A DNA stretch of 64,000 nucleotides, from positions 10,305,563 to 10,369,562 of the forward strand of contig NC_057922.1 in assembly GCF_018873765.1 (NCBI RefSeq), read 5' to 3'. Below the pieces are notes generated by a model that was not told the origin of the DNA, made no database searches, and saw nothing but the letters and a program-made list of their open reading frames with translations. Shown here one piece after another: positions 63,560-64,000 of this stretch. Numbering within the stretch: position 1 is the stretch's first letter; each line of letters starts with the position of its first letter. A program made the translations under genes and the position numbers. This DNA is from Telopea speciosissima. Taxonomy: Eukaryota; Streptophyta; Magnoliopsida; Proteales; Proteaceae.

Positions 63560-63970
63560 TCTTGTCATCTTCTGAAACTTAATTCAGAAGTGGAAGTTGT
63601 TTTAAGAAGATTTATAGTGGAAAATTCCATTGACCGTAGACCAAGGGAAACATAGCCTGAAACTGTGACTCAAGAATAGCTCTCTAGAAAGGAACATTCA
63701 GTCGATTCTAAAGTTCATTTCCAGAGTAAGGAAGATGCATGTCGGTACAGAAGCTGAGTTCCTGGATGAAAAAGATTTATTTTCTTTAGATTCAGACCTA
63801 GAATCAATCGGTTCATGTGATGATTTTCTCATTAGAATTTTTTGCTCGATCCAGTGGATGGGTTTTTATCAGTTAGAAATTTTGAGAAACCGTCTCAAAC
63901 TGAAATTGTACTGGACTTCGATGAAGATAACGTAGAAATGATTGTAGATATCCAAAGAACCTAAGAGACC
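63560..63970 (+). pseudogene. Decayed coding-like sequence at window end, family uncertain
   Basis: Several coding-like pieces follow each other in different frames: NSEVEVVLRRFIVENSIDRR (about 63580), then from the ATG at 63735 MHVGTEAEFLDEKDLFSLDS-DLESIGSCDDFLIR, then DPVDGFLSVRNFEKPSQTE and IVLDFDEDNVEMIVDIQ (about 63848-63964, stop). The acidic Ser/Asp-rich style with FLSxRxFE resembles, from memory, plant proteins of the DUF1666 group, but this is weak. The frame changes could be lesions or missed introns. It may continue past 64000. Confidence 0.35.
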
Positions 63971-64000
63971 CTTTTGCAGATTTCAAAATATGGTGAGCAC

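Overview
This is nuclear DNA from a flowering plant. The genes have introns, plant-only families are present (a BURP protein, a CC-NB-LRR resistance gene, UDP-sugar pyrophosphorylase, a plant ABCC transporter), the intergenic DNA is AT-rich, and typical plant transposons occur (Copia, Gypsy-type, hAT, RTE-type LINE, Au-type SINE, foldback MITEs). The long TE-filled introns suggest a non-grass species with a medium or large genome. I cannot name the species from the sequence.

Layout. 985-9708 (+): the last 12 exons of UDP-sugar pyrophosphorylase (USP); its 5' end lies outside the window. A non-autonomous LTR element (2854-4975) and a foldback MITE sit in one intron. 12155-14831 (-): a broken CC-NB-LRR resistance gene. 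16244-16783 (-): a small intact two-helix membrane protein. 19385-48465 (-): one 29-kb gene of 13 exons for an organellar MnmG/GidA (MTO1-type) tRNA-modification protein; the exons join in phase to a 728-aa protein. Its introns hold a decayed RTE-type LINE, a SINE, several tandem duplications, and a 10.9-kb Copia element (33664-44538) that is itself split by a 5.3-kb hAT transposon (37344-42673). 50147-51288 (-): a short BURP-domain protein of the polygalacturonase-1-beta type. 53895-61259 (-): a complete 10-exon ABCC (MRP-type) transporter of 1509 aa. The last 2.7 kb holds a LINE fragment, one unexplained open frame, and decayed coding-like sequence running off the end.

The genes do not form a pathway or operon. 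USP makes UDP-sugars in the cytosol, MnmG modifies organellar tRNA, the BURP protein is probably secreted to the cell wall, and ABCC proteins pump conjugates across membranes. The clearest structure is a dated nest: host intron, then Copia with an exact 5-bp target duplication, then hAT with an exact 8-bp target duplication. At least three foldback MITEs also show target duplications that can be read directly. I found no sign of a new multi-gene system. The most useful leads are the hAT/MITE terminal similarity, a GC-AG intron in the MnmG gene, the short BURP protein, and unexplained coding-like DNA at 15880-15985 and 62918-63970.
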